DNA of 39,325 bases from Fimbriimonadaceae bacterium (GTDB lineage Bacteria; Armatimonadota; Fimbriimonadia; Fimbriimonadales; Fimbriimonadaceae): NCBI GenBank assembly GCA_024710805.1, contig JANJUB010000194.1, positions 1-39,325 of the forward strand. Reading direction: 5' to 3'. Below, piece by piece: positions 8,812 to 21,204 of this stretch. The notes under the pieces are model-generated. The model was given only the letters and a program-made list of their open reading frames with translations, was not told the DNA's origin and did not search any database. Within the stretch, counting starts at the first letter, position 1, and every line of letters starts with the position of its first letter. The position numbers and the translations under genes are program-made.

Positions 8812-10463
8812 AGCGTCGCCTCGCCAACGGGCTCGGGAACGAGGGAGATCGCGTGAACCGGGCATTGGTCGAAGCACGTTCCGCAACCCGTGCACAGGTC
8901 GAAGTTGACCTTGTATCCCAATCCTGGGCCAAGCTTGACGATGGCGTCTTCAGGACACGCACCGTAGCATCCGTCACACTCGAAGCAGTTCCCGCACGAG
9001 AAGCACCGGCGAGCCTCGAACTGGGCATCTTGCGATTCCAGGCCCTTCGTCACTTCCCCGAACGTCCCTGTGCGCTCATCGAGGGGAAGCCGGTCCTGAG
9101 CTCGTGCCGCCGCATCGGCGAAGAACCACAGGCGCAATTTCTCAAGCGTGGCGATGTCCTTGCTCGCTTTAGGCTCGACTGCCTCGTTGCGCAGATACGC
9201 GTCGATGTTGCGGGCGGCCTTCTTGCCGTGGCCGACGGCCACGGTTACCGTGCGCTCTGAAGGCGCCATGTCGCCGCCTGCGAAGACCCCGGGGCGGCCC
9301 GTCATCATGGTGTCATCCACAACCACGACGCCGTCAGGTTGGAAGGCAATGTCCTCCATCTGTCGCAGGAACGTCGTGTCCGTGTCTTGGCCGAGGGCAA
9401 GGATCAAGTCGTCCGCTTCCAACGTCTCGATTTCCCCGGTCGGCTGAGGGCGGCCGTTTTTATCCAGGGCCATGACTTCGATCTCGACGGTTCCTTCTCC
9501 AACGGATTTGATCGTTCGAAGCCAATGGATCTTGATGCCTTCTTCGACGGCTTCGTCCGCCTCAAAGGCGTGAGCGGGCATGTGATCCTTGTCTCGACGG
9601 TAGATGATGAGGGGCTCGACTCCCAACCGGCGAGCGACCCGCGCCGCATCCATCGCCGTGTTGCCTCCGCCGTAGACGGCGACCCGCCGACCGAGGCGTG
9701 GCTGCTCGCCCATCTCGACACTCTTGAGGAAGCTGACGGCATCGAGAACCTTGCCCGCGTCTCGGGCGGGGATGTCCGTCTTCTTGCCGAGGTGGGCACC
9801 GACGGCGACGAATGCCGCGTCGAAGCGACCTGCCGTCATCTCCGCACGGAGGTCTTCGACCTTGTGGTTGAAGACGATGTCGACACCCAAGTCCTGGATG
9901 CGCGCGATCTCGGCATCCAGGATATTGCGCGGCAGTCGATAGGCCGGAATGCCGAAGTGCATCATGCCACCCGCCATCGGCCCCGCCTCAAGGATCACCA
10001 CTTTGTGACCCCGTCGCGCCAGTTGGTAGGCGCAGGAAAGACCCGCGGGCCCTGCCCCCACGACGAGGACGCGTTTCCCGGAGTCCGTTTGGGGGGTAGG
10101 GAAGCGCCACCCCTCCTGGATCGCAAGGTCGCCGAGATAACGCTCGACCGCGTGGATGCTGACCGGGCTCTCCATTTGGCCTCGGTTGCAGCTGGTTTCG
10201 CAAGGGTGATAACAGACGCGCCCGTGAACGGCGGGCATAGGATTGTCCTGAACGAGGATCTCCCAAGCTCCCCGATCATCGCCTTCGACGATCTTGGCAA
10301 GCCACCCTTGGATGTTCTCTCCTGCCGGGCATGCCGCATTGCAGGGCGGCATCAGGTCAAGGTAGATCGGACGCCTAGAACGAATCGCGCCCGTTGCGCG
10401 ATGCTGAGTCAGGTCCGGCGGCAAGGTCAAGTCACGGCGCTCTTTGCTCAAAGGAAACTCCAT
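8808..10463 (-). CDS. GltD-like NAD(P)/FAD oxidoreductase with C-terminal ferredoxin domain
   Basis: 551-residue flavoprotein of the glutamate synthase small-subunit / NfnB superfamily. The N-terminal Fe-S domain has CNAACPAGENIQGWL (from C41) and CYHPCETSCNRG (from C84). An FAD Rossmann motif, GAGPAGL, is at 136-142 and an NAD(P) motif, GGGNTA, at 265-270. The C-terminus adds ferredoxin-like cysteine clusters (CFSCGNCFECDGCYGACP and CTGCGTCFDQCP), which a plain GltD lacks. No large glutamate synthase subunit is nearby, and the gene is coupled to nifJ by a 4-bp overlap. It therefore probably exchanges electrons between PFOR-reduced ferredoxin and NAD(P)H. That function is an inference from context; the exact nucleotide and direction are unknown. 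No clear ribosome-binding site precedes ATG 10463. Confidence 0.9.
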   Translation of the reverse strand: MEFPLSKERRDLTLPPDLTQHRATGAIRSRRPIYLDLMPPCNAACPAGENIQGWLAKIVEGDDRGAWEILVQDNPMPAVHGRVCYHPCETSCNRGQMESPVSIHAVERYLGDLAIQEGWRFPTPQTDSGKRVLVVGAGPAGLSCAYQLARRGHKVVILEAGPMAGGMMHFGIPAYRLPRNILDAEIARIQDLGVDIVFNHKVEDLRAEMTAGRFDAAFVAVGAHLGKKTDIPARDAGKVLDAVSFLKSVEMGEQPRLGRRVAVYGGGNTAMDAARVARRLGVEPLIIYRRDKDHMPAHAFEADEAVEEGIKIHWLRTIKSVGEGTVEIEVMALDKNGRPQPTGEIETLEADDLILALGQDTDTTFLRQMEDIAFQPDGVVVVDDTMMTGRPGVFAGGDMAPSERTVTVAVGHGKKAARNIDAYLRNEAVEPKASKDIATLEKLRLWFFADAAARAQDRLPLDERTGTFGEVTKGLESQDAQFEARRCFSCGNCFECDGCYGACPEDAIVKLGPGLGYKVNFDLCTGCGTCFDQCPVHAISLVPEPVGEATL

Positions 10464-10485
10464 TGAGGAACGCGCGCGGAATCCG

Positions 10486-10812
10486 TCAGTCTCGAGGGTG
10501 GGTCATTTCAAACTCGCGTTCACAGCGTTCGATCCGGTGAGCTACCTCTCGATCGGACAGGACACGCAGGTACTGAACGGCGAGAACGTTGACCCAGTAG
10601 ACGTCGCCGGGAGGGCGAGAATCTTCGGTGTTGCCGTAAGCGAGGGCAAGACAGAGCATGTCGGAGTCGATTCCCCGCACAACGAAAACGCACTCTTCAG
10701 AGTGCAACTTCCCGAGGACATGACCAAGTGCCCACTTGACCTCGACCAACTGGCCGATAATCTCCATTTTCGATCGGTCGACAGATAGCGCGTTGCGTTC
10801 CATCACGCCCAT
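10486..10812 (-). CDS. Small hypothetical protein upstream of the GltD-like gene
   Basis: A 108-residue open frame on the same strand as, and 22 bp upstream of, the GltD-like gene, so it could be the first gene of that operon. I do not recognise the family. The sequence reads as a plausible soluble alpha/beta protein (VYWVNVLAVQYLRVLSDREV, with a charged C-terminus), with no membrane segment or signal peptide. The start is uncertain: ATGs at 10812, 10803 and 10767 are in frame and none has a good ribosome-binding site. A shadow frame runs opposite on the plus strand. It may equally be untranslated leader. Confidence 0.42.
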   Translation of the reverse strand: MGVMERNALSVDRSKMEIIGQLVEVKWALGHVLGKLHSEECVFVVRGIDSDMLCLALAYGNTEDSRPPGDVYWVNVLAVQYLRVLSDREVAHRIERCEREFEMTHPRD

Positions 10813-10905
10813 GTTAGTCTGAATGTTGTCGCAATAGTTGACCTAATTTCTATGGACTCTGATGAGCGACGAGTTCCTAGTATGCTGTCGAAGAAGGCGA
10901 TCTTC

Positions 10906-14493
<3,588 letters not shown>

Positions 14494-14517
14494 AGGCAGT
14501 CAAGGAGCATGCTTCAA

Positions 14518-15516
14518 ATGAACTTATCAACTCGGTATCTAGGACTCGACCTCAAGCACCCGATCGTGGCTTCATCGTCGCCACAATCGAGGACTCTGGA
14601 CGGAATCCGTCGATTGGCTGATTCCGGTGCTGCGGCCATTACGCTATTCTCGTTGTTTGAGGAGCAGATCAGAGCCGAGCAAGAGACCATTGACTTCCTC
14701 ATTGGAAGAACCACGTACAGCCACGCGGAATCCTTAAGCTACTTTCCTCCCGCCGCTGAGTACTCAGTCGGCCCCGGCGAATACCTCGAGTTGATCTATC
14801 AGGCTACGCAGGCGGTCGAAGTTCCCATCATCGGCAGCCTGAACGGTATCACCGAGCATGGCTGGATCGACTACGCCAAGGACATGGTCGATGCGGGTGC
14901 CCGTGCCCTCGAACTGAATATCTTCTTCCTCCCGGTCGACATCACGACCACTTCGCAAGAGGTCGAGGAGCAGTATGTCCGGGTCGTTGAAACCGTCAGC
15001 TCCGCGGTTTCGGTGCCCATCACCGTTAAGCTCTCGCCCTACTTCAGTTCGACAGGGCATATGGCTCAGAGATTGGTCGCGGCTGGTGCCCAAGGGCTCG
15101 TGCTGTTCAACCGGTTCTATCAGCCCGACTTCGATGTCGAGGCTCGAGTGGTCCAGTCCCGGCTCGATCTCAGCCAACCGAGTGAGATTCGCCTTCCTCT
15201 GCTGTGGATTTCGGTGCTCTTCGACCGACTCCAATGCTCGCTCGCCGCAACGACTGGTGTTCATTCGTCGCTCGAGGTCGTCAAGTATCTGATGGCGGGT
15301 GCCGATGCGGTCATGACGACGTCATCCCTGCTGAAGCATGGTGAGGGGCACATCGCGACCTTGCTCACGGACCTCCAAGAGTGGATGTCGTCTCACGGGT
15401 TCGAATCGGTCGAGCAGATGAAGGGATCGATGAGCCTCAAGAACTGCGCGGAGCCCGAGGCTTTTGTGCGCTCGAACTACTTGAAGGTGCTGCAGAGCTA
15501 CTCAGGCCACCGTTAA
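14518..15516 (+). CDS. Dihydroorotate dehydrogenase-like flavoprotein
   Basis: 332-residue TIM-barrel protein of the class I dihydroorotate dehydrogenase superfamily (N-terminal YLGLDLKHPIVASSSPQS, internal PITVKLSPYFSSTGHMAQRLVAAGAQGLVLFNRF, and C-terminal phosphate-binding segment YLMAGADAVMTTSSLL). No pyrimidine gene is nearby. DHOD-like genes of this type are known next to nifJ in other bacteria, so it probably serves as a flavin enzyme or electron carrier linked to PFOR rather than in UMP synthesis; that is inference. I prefer ATG 14518 because AAGGAG at 14502-14507 is 10 bp upstream, whereas ATG 14509 would leave only one base of spacing. Its stop abuts the convergent acyl-CoA dehydrogenase stop with no room for a terminator. 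Confidence 0.88.
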   Translation: MNLSTRYLGLDLKHPIVASSSPQSRTLDGIRRLADSGAAAITLFSLFEEQIRAEQETIDFLIGRTTYSHAESLSYFPPAAEYSVGPGEYLELIYQATQAVEVPIIGSLNGITEHGWIDYAKDMVDAGARALELNIFFLPVDITTTSQEVEEQYVRVVETVSSAVSVPITVKLSPYFSSTGHMAQRLVAAGAQGLVLFNRFYQPDFDVEARVVQSRLDLSQPSEIRLPLLWISVLFDRLQCSLAATTGVHSSLEVVKYLMAGADAVMTTSSLLKHGEGHIATLLTDLQEWMSSHGFESVEQMKGSMSLKNCAEPEAFVRSNYLKVLQSYSGHR

Positions 15517-16659
15517 CTAGTCGCCGACGAGGGCGCGACCGATGACCAGTCTCTGGATCTCGCTCGTGCCCTCGTAGATCTCGGTGATCCTCTGGTCGCG
15601 ATAGAGTCGCTCGACCTTGTACTCCTTCATGTAGCCATAGCCGCCATGGATTTGGAGCGCCTTGTGGCACACACGGTGGGCCATCTCAGCTGCATAGAGC
15701 TTGATCATCGCCGACTCTTTCGTGTGCTTGATGTGCTGGTCCTTCATCCAAGCGACGCGGTAGAGCATCGTCTTGGCGACTTCGAGTTCCGTCGCCATGT
15801 CGGCCAGCATGAACTGGATGGCCTGGAAGTCGGCGATCTTCTTGCCGAACTGGGCACGGTCCTTGGCGTACTTGACCGCCTCCTCGAGGGCGCCCTCGGC
15901 GATCCCTACGGCCTGAGCCGCGATACCGATTCGTCCGCCATCGAGCGTCGTGAGCCCGATGTTGAGGCCCTTGTTCTCGGTGCCGAGAAGGTTGGCGGCA
16001 GGAATACGGCAGTTGGTGAAGACCATCTCGGTCGTGGAAGAGGACCGTATACCGAGCTTGTTCTCGTGCCTGCCGACTGCGAATCCTGGAGTCGAACTGG
16101 GGACGAGAAAAGCAGAGATTCCCTTTGCGCCAAGCGACATGTCGGTTTGGAAGAAGCCGATGATGAGATCGGCGAACCCGCCGTTGGTGGTGAAGTTCTT
16201 GGTGCCGTTCAGGATGAAGTGGTCGCCGTCTCGGGTGGCAGTCGCCTTCATGCCGCCAGGGTCGGATCCCGCTCCACCCTCCGTCAGGGCGAAGCAACCC
16301 ATCATTTCGCCGGTCGCAAGCTTAGGCAGGAACTCTCGCTTCTGCTCTTCGGTGCCCCACTTGACGACGGTGTCGTTGACCAGCGAGTTCTGAACTGAGA
16401 CCGCCACGGCAGTGCCCGCGTCCACCTTGCTGAGCTCGATCATGACGTCCGCGTAAGCGAGGGCACCCATCGCGGTGCCGCCATATTCCTCGGGCACGGT
16501 CATTCCGTAGAACCCGAGCTCGCCCAAGGCTTTGAGCGCGGCGAAGTTGACTTCCTGCTTCTCGTCGAACTCGGGAGTGACGGGCGCGAGTTCCTTCTCG
16601 GCGAACCGCCGGGCCATGTCGCGGATCAGCAGATGCTCTTCAGAGAATGTAAAGTCCAT
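15517..16659 (-). CDS. Acyl-CoA dehydrogenase (short/branched-chain type)
   Basis: 380-residue FAD enzyme introducing a trans-2,3 double bond in an acyl-CoA and passing electrons to ETF. Visible are the N-terminal helical domain, the flavin-binding stretch CFALTEGGAGSDPGGM, the substrate/FAD segment around FGKKIADFQAIQFMLADM, HGGYGYMKEY, and the catalytic glutamate in IYEGTSEIQ (E363), the position used by short-chain and butyryl-type enzymes. ATG 16659 shares one base with the TGA of the upstream mutase small subunit (TGATG), so the start is well supported. As the last gene of a methylmalonyl-CoA mutase operon it fits catabolism of branched-chain amino acids or odd-chain fatty acids; the exact chain length is not readable. 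Confidence 0.95.
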   Translation of the reverse strand: MDFTFSEEHLLIRDMARRFAEKELAPVTPEFDEKQEVNFAALKALGELGFYGMTVPEEYGGTAMGALAYADVMIELSKVDAGTAVAVSVQNSLVNDTVVKWGTEEQKREFLPKLATGEMMGCFALTEGGAGSDPGGMKATATRDGDHFILNGTKNFTTNGGFADLIIGFFQTDMSLGAKGISAFLVPSSTPGFAVGRHENKLGIRSSSTTEMVFTNCRIPAANLLGTENKGLNIGLTTLDGGRIGIAAQAVGIAEGALEEAVKYAKDRAQFGKKIADFQAIQFMLADMATELEVAKTMLYRVAWMKDQHIKHTKESAMIKLYAAEMAHRVCHKALQIHGGYGYMKEYKVERLYRDQRITEIYEGTSEIQRLVIGRALVGD

Positions 16660-17078
16660 CAGACGGCGTCCTCTCGCGGGTGCTCTCGTATCCACTCGCG
16701 AATGTAGTCAACGATCGCGTCCGGGTCATCGCCGGGACCAAACAACTTCCCCACCCCGAGCGCGGCGAGCGTCTCTTGGTCCTTGGTCGGAATGATGCCT
16801 CCTCCCGTCAGGAGTCGATCCCCGAGGCCCTTCTCCTCCATCAAGGCTCGCACCCTCTTGAAGTGGGTCATGTGTGCCCCCGAGAGCACCGACAATCCGA
16901 TGACGTCGGCATCTTCTTCGAGGGCGGCGGCCACGATCGACTCCGGCGTTTGCCGCAGCCCAAGATAGACCACTTCCATCCCCGCTTCCACCAGGGTGCG
17001 GGCGACCACCTTGGCTCCGCGATCATGCCCATCGAGGCCAGGCTTTCCGACGACAACTTTGATTGGAGATCCACTCAT
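16659..17078 (-). CDS. Methylmalonyl-CoA mutase small (B12-binding) subunit
   Basis: 139-residue stand-alone cobalamin-binding domain. The DxHxxG motif is D16-G-H18-D-R-G21, with H18 as the lower axial ligand of cobalt; the supporting SVLSGAH and GGGIIP segments of the B12 Rossmann fold are present. In many bacteria this domain is the C-terminus of the mutase chain, but here it is a separate gene directly downstream of the catalytic subunit, the split arrangement seen in archaea and several bacterial phyla. Overlaps the acyl-CoA dehydrogenase start by one base. Confidence 0.95.
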   Translation of the reverse strand: MSGSPIKVVVGKPGLDGHDRGAKVVARTLVEAGMEVVYLGLRQTPESIVAAALEEDADVIGLSVLSGAHMTHFKRVRALMEEKGLGDRLLTGGGIIPTKDQETLAALGVGKLFGPGDDPDAIVDYIREWIREHPREDAV

Positions 17079-17089
17079 GATCGATCACT

Positions 17090-18721
17090 TCAGAAGAACG
17101 ATTGCTCGCGAAACTCACCGAAGACCTTGATCAGCGTCTGAGTGATCTCGCCCTCGGTTGCGTAAGCCCGGGAGCAATCCAGCATATGGGGAACGAGGTT
17201 AGCGTGGGTGCGCGCCGCGCGCTCGAGAGCGTCCAATTCCCGGCTCACGGCGATGTTGTCTCGGGTTTCCCGCAACTTCTTTACCGCGGCGATTTGGTCA
17301 CGCTCGACCGACTCATCGATCTCCAAGATCGGAATGAGCAGTTCTTCATTCTCGTTCACGAACTCGTTGACTCCAACGATGATCTTGCGCTTGTCCGACA
17401 GAGCACGCTGATACTCGTAGGCCGCTCTCGTGAGTTCCTGTTGCGGGAACCCCTTCTCGATCGCCTGGATCATGCCGCCCATCGCCTCGATCTGCGCGAA
17501 GTAGGCCTCCGCTTCGTCTTCCAAGTCCCGTGTCAGGCGCTCGATGAAGTAGGAGCCCCCCAGCGGATCCGCCACGTTCGCGGCGCCACTCTCGAAAGCA
17601 ATCACCTGCTGCGTCCGAAGCGCGATCTCGACCGCCTTGTCTGATGGGAGTGCAAGAGCCTCGTCCATCGAGTTCGTATGGAGACTTTGACATCCACCCA
17701 AGACACCGGCGAGGGCTTCCAGAGCGGTGCGTACGATGTTCACCTCCGGTTGCTGAGCGGTGAGGCTGCAACCCGCGGTCTGAACATGGAACCGGCAAAG
17801 CCAAGAACGCGGGTTCTTGGCGCCGTACCGCTCCTTCATGTGTCTCGCCCAGATCCGTCGGGCGGCTCGAAGTTTGGCGATCTCTTCGAAGAAGTCGAGA
17901 TGCGAGTTGAAGAAGAACGAAAGCCTTGGAGCGAAGTCGTCGATCGACATTCCAGCTGCGAGGGCGTGCTCTACGTAAGTGAATCCATCCTGAAGCGTAA
18001 ATGCCAGCTCTTGAGCCGCAGTGGCACCCGCTTCTCGAATATGGTAACCGCTGATCGAGATGGTATTCCACTGGGGAACATGCTCTGCGCAGAACGAGAA
18101 GAGATCGGTAATGATCCGCATGTGCGGAGCGGGTGGGAAGATCCACTCCTTCTGCGCGATGTACTCTTTTAGAATGTCGTTCTGAAGCGTGCCTCGGAGC
18201 TTCTCGAACGGGATGCCGCGACGCTCGGCATTGGCGAGGAACATCGTGAAGATCCACGCCGCAGGTGCGTTGATGGTCATCGACGTCGAGACTTGATCGA
18301 GAGGGATCGAGTCGAACAGCCGCTCCATGTCCTGGAGCGAGTCCATCGCCACGCCGGTCTTTCCGACTTCACCCTCAGAAAGCGGGTGATCCGAATCCCA
18401 GCCGTAGAGCGTTGGATTGTCGAATGCCGTCGAAAGGCCGGTCTGCCCTCGTGAGAGCAGGAAGCGGAAGCGCTCGTTTGTCTGCTCCGCGGTTCCCATG
18501 CCGGCAAACTGGCGCATGGTCCAGAGCTTCCCGCGGTACATCGAAGGGTGAATCCCCCGGGTATACGGATACTCTCCTGGTAGCGGTAGATTGGCGCCGA
18601 GATCGTCGGGGGCGATATCGGCTTCGCTGTAGACCGGCTTTACTTCACGTCCAGAAACGGTGGTGAAGTCTCGACCAGGTTCGGTTTCGGGTGACTCGAT
18701 GGGTGTCGTTCCTTGTGCCAT
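17090..18721 (-). CDS. Methylmalonyl-CoA mutase large (catalytic) subunit
   Basis: 543-residue TIM-barrel subunit of a B12-dependent acyl-CoA mutase, interconverting methylmalonyl-CoA and succinyl-CoA with the separate small subunit. Core motifs include [50 protein letters not shown] (H227) and [10 protein letters not shown]. At the specificity positions it has F72 (RQFAG) where the Propionibacterium enzyme has Tyr89, but R202 (PHMRI) where that enzyme has Arg207. The retained arginine favours a carboxylated acyl group, though isobutyryl- or ethylmalonyl-type activity is not excluded. ATG 18721 overlaps the TAA of meaB by one base (TAATG); the longer in-frame start lies inside meaB and is rejected. 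Confidence 0.94.
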   Translation of the reverse strand: MAQGTTPIESPETEPGRDFTTVSGREVKPVYSEADIAPDDLGANLPLPGEYPYTRGIHPSMYRGKLWTMRQFAGMGTAEQTNERFRFLLSRGQTGLSTAFDNPTLYGWDSDHPLSEGEVGKTGVAMDSLQDMERLFDSIPLDQVSTSMTINAPAAWIFTMFLANAERRGIPFEKLRGTLQNDILKEYIAQKEWIFPPAPHMRIITDLFSFCAEHVPQWNTISISGYHIREAGATAAQELAFTLQDGFTYVEHALAAGMSIDDFAPRLSFFFNSHLDFFEEIAKLRAARRIWARHMKERYGAKNPRSWLCRFHVQTAGCSLTAQQPEVNIVRTALEALAGVLGGCQSLHTNSMDEALALPSDKAVEIALRTQQVIAFESGAANVADPLGGSYFIERLTRDLEDEAEAYFAQIEAMGGMIQAIEKGFPQQELTRAAYEYQRALSDKRKIIVGVNEFVNENEELLIPILEIDESVERDQIAAVKKLRETRDNIAVSRELDALERAARTHANLVPHMLDCSRAYATEGEITQTLIKVFGEFREQSFF

Positions 18722-19752
18722 TATGCGTTTGCCTTTGGGTCTACCGTCAGTTGGATATTGGAGCACATCTCTCTTACGAACTTATAAGCCGAGCCACCCG
18801 AGGCGGCGAGGTGCTTTGCCGCGTTTTCGATCACGCGCTCGGCGTCGCTCTGTCTCAGATATCGCTGCCACAACTCGTCGACGATGCCGCTCTTGATCTC
18901 TTCAACCAGGCGTTGCTGCCGCAACTCTTGATGGCGTCCGGATTGAATGATCGAGGTGGAAAGTTGCTCGAGCGTGTCGACCAGCTCCTCGATGCCCTCG
19001 GTCTGTTGAGCGGACACCGCCAGCAGCGGTGGTGCTTTTCCCGACTTCGCGCTGCCCAAGCTGTAGACGAAACGGAGGGACTGGAGCACGGTATCCGCCC
19101 CAGGTAAGTCCGACTTGTTGACGACGATCAGGTCGGCGGCTTCGATGATCCCCGCCTTCATCGACTGGATCGCATCTCCCGTAATCGGCTGAAGCACCAG
19201 CACCACGAGGTCGGCGGTGTTCATGACATCGAGCTCGGCTTGGCCGACACCAACGGTTTCGATGAGGATCCGATCCATGCCGAACGCTTCGATGACGTCG
19301 GCAACGTAGGGCGTAGATGGTGACAGGCCCCCACGGCCTTCCCGTGAGGCGAGCGATCGCATGAAAATCCGATCGTCCCCAACGAACTTGTCCATGCGGA
19401 CTCGATCGCCCATGAACGCGCCGCCGGTGAAGGGACTCGACGGGTCGACCGCGATGACGCCGACGCGGTGCTGCCGATCCGCCAAGCCGAGGGCGATTGC
19501 CGAGCAAAGCGTGCTCTTGCCGACGCCAGGGGGGCCGGTTACGCCGATTCGGATGGCATGCCCCAACCTGTCTGCCAAGCGTTCCCTGATTCCTGGGATC
19601 GAATTCGGCTCGTTTTCGACCTTGGTAATGAGCCGAGCGCACGCCCTTCGGTCTCCATCCCAAAAAGAGGTCCACAACCCCTCAGCGAGAGCCGGAGAAA
19701 CGCCGGCACTCAAGTTCGACAAGTCGTCGATGCGAACGTTATCGGTTCCCAC
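18721..19752 (-). CDS. meaB: MeaB/ArgK-family GTPase, mutase chaperone
   Basis: G3E-family P-loop GTPase that loads or protects the adenosylcobalamin of methylmalonyl-CoA mutase. The Walker A motif GPPGVGKST is near residues 73-81, followed by [18 protein letters not shown], the ETVGVGQAE switch and NKSD for guanine specificity. The C-terminus is the helical dimerisation region. The frame extends upstream to 19917, but that part has no family resemblance and overlaps the previous gene. GTG 19752 (or TTG 19755) gives about 343 residues, near the usual size, with a weak AAGAAGC upstream; the start is uncertain by a few codons. It overlaps the mutase start by one base. Confidence 0.93.
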   Translation of the reverse strand: MGTDNVRIDDLSNLSAGVSPALAEGLWTSFWDGDRRACARLITKVENEPNSIPGIRERLADRLGHAIRIGVTGPPGVGKSTLCSAIALGLADRQHRVGVIAVDPSSPFTGGAFMGDRVRMDKFVGDDRIFMRSLASREGRGGLSPSTPYVADVIEAFGMDRILIETVGVGQAELDVMNTADLVVLVLQPITGDAIQSMKAGIIEAADLIVVNKSDLPGADTVLQSLRFVYSLGSAKSGKAPPLLAVSAQQTEGIEELVDTLEQLSTSIIQSGRHQELRQQRLVEEIKSGIVDELWQRYLRQSDAERVIENAAKHLAASGGSAYKFVREMCSNIQLTVDPKANA

Positions 19753-19850
19753 CAAGGCCAGTGTACACGAGCTTCTTGCTCTCCAGGCCCTTCGGGGTTG
19801 CCCTGTCCATGAAATCAAGGACAAGCTTCCCTTGAACTTGTCCGTGGGTG

Positions 19851-20798
19851 TTAGGCACGGGCCAGAGAGATCTGGCGGGCGATGTGACCGAGGTGCTTCT
19901 CCCAGGTGCCGCAACATCCGCCCCAGATATCGATGTGCGGGTATCTCCGCGCAAGCTCGCCCATCCGCTGACCCAGTTCCTGCGGATCACCTTCCTCCAG
20001 ATGGCCGATCTTGCACAGGGCGATCTTCTCCATGGCCGAAGCGTTAGGTCGAAGCATGCGGATTCGCTCGATCCAATCCCCGGGTTCCAGCGCGGGCAAG
20101 AACTCAAGCGGATGTGTGCAGTTGACGCCATAGAAGTCCGGCTTCGCGTCACCACACTCGCGGTCCGTGGTTTCGATCGCTTCGCGAAGTGAGGGCCCAG
20201 ACATCAGGCGCGACGTGCTGCTGTCCAAAGTGAACGATAGGCCCAGGGGCAGACCAACCCGCGCGGCCGCTCGTGCCACGCCAATAGCTTCAGCTACGGA
20301 GTTGAACGTTAGGGCCGTGACCACGTCCACGTCAGCGCGCGCCAGTGTCCGCATCTGGTGGAGGTGGTACGTCTCCGCCTCGTCCGATGTTATCTCTCGG
20401 TTGAGCGAGTAGGCGTCCCCCCGCGGCCCAATGAGCCCGGCGATCAGGATCTCGGGCAGTCGATCCCGAAAAGGCTCTGCCACCTCTCGCAGGAAGTCAA
20501 TGCAGCGCACCTGCGCATCGGCGAGGGCTTCAAGCGAGTAGCCGAGCTTCGCACCCCAGTCGGGACTCGCACGATAATCCAGGCCGCCCATGACGACCGC
20601 CAGTCCAGCTTCTGCGGCCACCTCGAGGTAGCGCGCATACATCCTCCTCAGAGTCTCCAGCGCATCAGGTCGGTCGAGCAGCGGAAACATCGCAAACTCG
20701 GGCAGATCGTGCCCGAATCTGTACATGATCTCGGTCTCCGGGCCGCCTTCCGTGAGATACGCTTTGCCCTTCGTCGGGGGTGGGAACTGCCTTCGCAT
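19851..20798 (-). CDS. Homocysteine S-methyltransferase-family protein
   Basis: 315-residue TIM-barrel methyltransferase of the family that includes betaine-homocysteine methyltransferase and the N-terminal domain of MetH. The zinc-binding cysteines are visible: C227 in GVNCTHP and C295-C296 in GGCCGT. The N-terminus has the family signature LTEGGPETEI. The methyl donor cannot be read; S-methylmethionine, a betaine or another methylated compound is possible. It heads the B12 mutase operon about 100 bp upstream of meaB, but a functional link is uncertain. ATG 20798 has GAGG 7 bp upstream. Confidence 0.88.
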   Translation of the reverse strand: MRRQFPPPTKGKAYLTEGGPETEIMYRFGHDLPEFAMFPLLDRPDALETLRRMYARYLEVAAEAGLAVVMGGLDYRASPDWGAKLGYSLEALADAQVRCIDFLREVAEPFRDRLPEILIAGLIGPRGDAYSLNREITSDEAETYHLHQMRTLARADVDVVTALTFNSVAEAIGVARAAARVGLPLGLSFTLDSSTSRLMSGPSLREAIETTDRECGDAKPDFYGVNCTHPLEFLPALEPGDWIERIRMLRPNASAMEKIALCKIGHLEEGDPQELGQRMGELARRYPHIDIWGGCCGTWEKHLGHIARQISLARA

Positions 20799-20899
20799 GC
20801 GCCTGCCTCAAGCTCGACCGCAGATTACCGGTTGGCGACCTGAAAGGCACGCGATACATCTTGTTAGGCGCGAACCAACGGTCATGGGTGACCGCGGGT

Positions 20900-20905
20900 T
20901 ACAAT
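20900..20905 (+). promoter_or_regulatory. -10 box giving a probable leaderless transcript
   Basis: TACAAT ends 5 bp before ATG 20911, which would put the transcription start at or next to the start codon. There is no Shine-Dalgarno sequence in the gap. No good -35 hexamer is visible. Confidence 0.45.
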
Positions 20906-20910
20906 GAGCT

Positions 20911-21204
20911 ATGGTAGTCCTCACCGCTTACAGCCGTGTCCGCGCCGACCGCGTCGAAGAGGCGATTGCTGCTTGCCGAGCGGTGCGCAGCCAGTCGGTC
21001 CAAGAACCCGGTTGCGAGCGATACGACTTCTTCCAAAGTCCGGACGATCCTCAGTTGATCGTATTTGTCGAAGAGTGGACTTCGATCCATGACCTGCACG
21101 TCCACTTCGAGCAACCCGCGTTCAATACGTTCATGGAGGCCATGAACGGCATGCTCGAATCTCCAGCGGAGATTCGCATCTTCGACGCCCAGAAAGTCGA
21201 CTAG
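20911..21204 (+). CDS. Antibiotic biosynthesis monooxygenase (ABM) domain protein, YgiN-like
   Basis: 97-residue dimeric alpha+beta barrel protein of the ABM/quinol monooxygenase family. Typical pattern: an N-terminal strand ([10 protein letters not shown]), a helix with [36 protein letters not shown] in the centre, and [14 protein letters not shown] towards the end. The substrate is unknown; such small proteins act on quinols, aldehydes or simply detoxify. It has no neighbour in the same operon. The stop codon (TAG) overlaps the malic enzyme stop on the other strand as CTAG. The start is likely used without a leader. Confidence 0.85.
   Translation: MVVLTAYSRVRADRVEEAIAACRAVRSQSVQEPGCERYDFFQSPDDPQLIVFVEEWTSIHDLHVHFEQPAFNTFMEAMNGMLESPAEIRIFDAQKVD

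Noticed and set aside
7775-9028. 417-codon minus-strand frame in another phase
   Set aside because: Out-of-frame shadow of nifJ and the GltD-like gene; composition is Arg/Ser/Pro-rich and unlike a protein.
9339-10466. 375-codon plus-strand frame
   Set aside because: Antisense to the GltD-like gene, whose FAD, NAD(P) and Fe-S motifs prove the other strand.
10444-10788. 114-codon plus-strand frame in the gap between the nifJ loci
   Set aside because: It overlaps the start of the GltD-like gene and is antisense to a more plausible small minus-strand frame; no ribosome-binding site.
20799-20910. Cobalamin riboswitch upstream of the B12 operon
   Set aside because: The gap is only about 110 bp, is shared with a divergent gene and shows no B12-box-like sequence or fitting structure.
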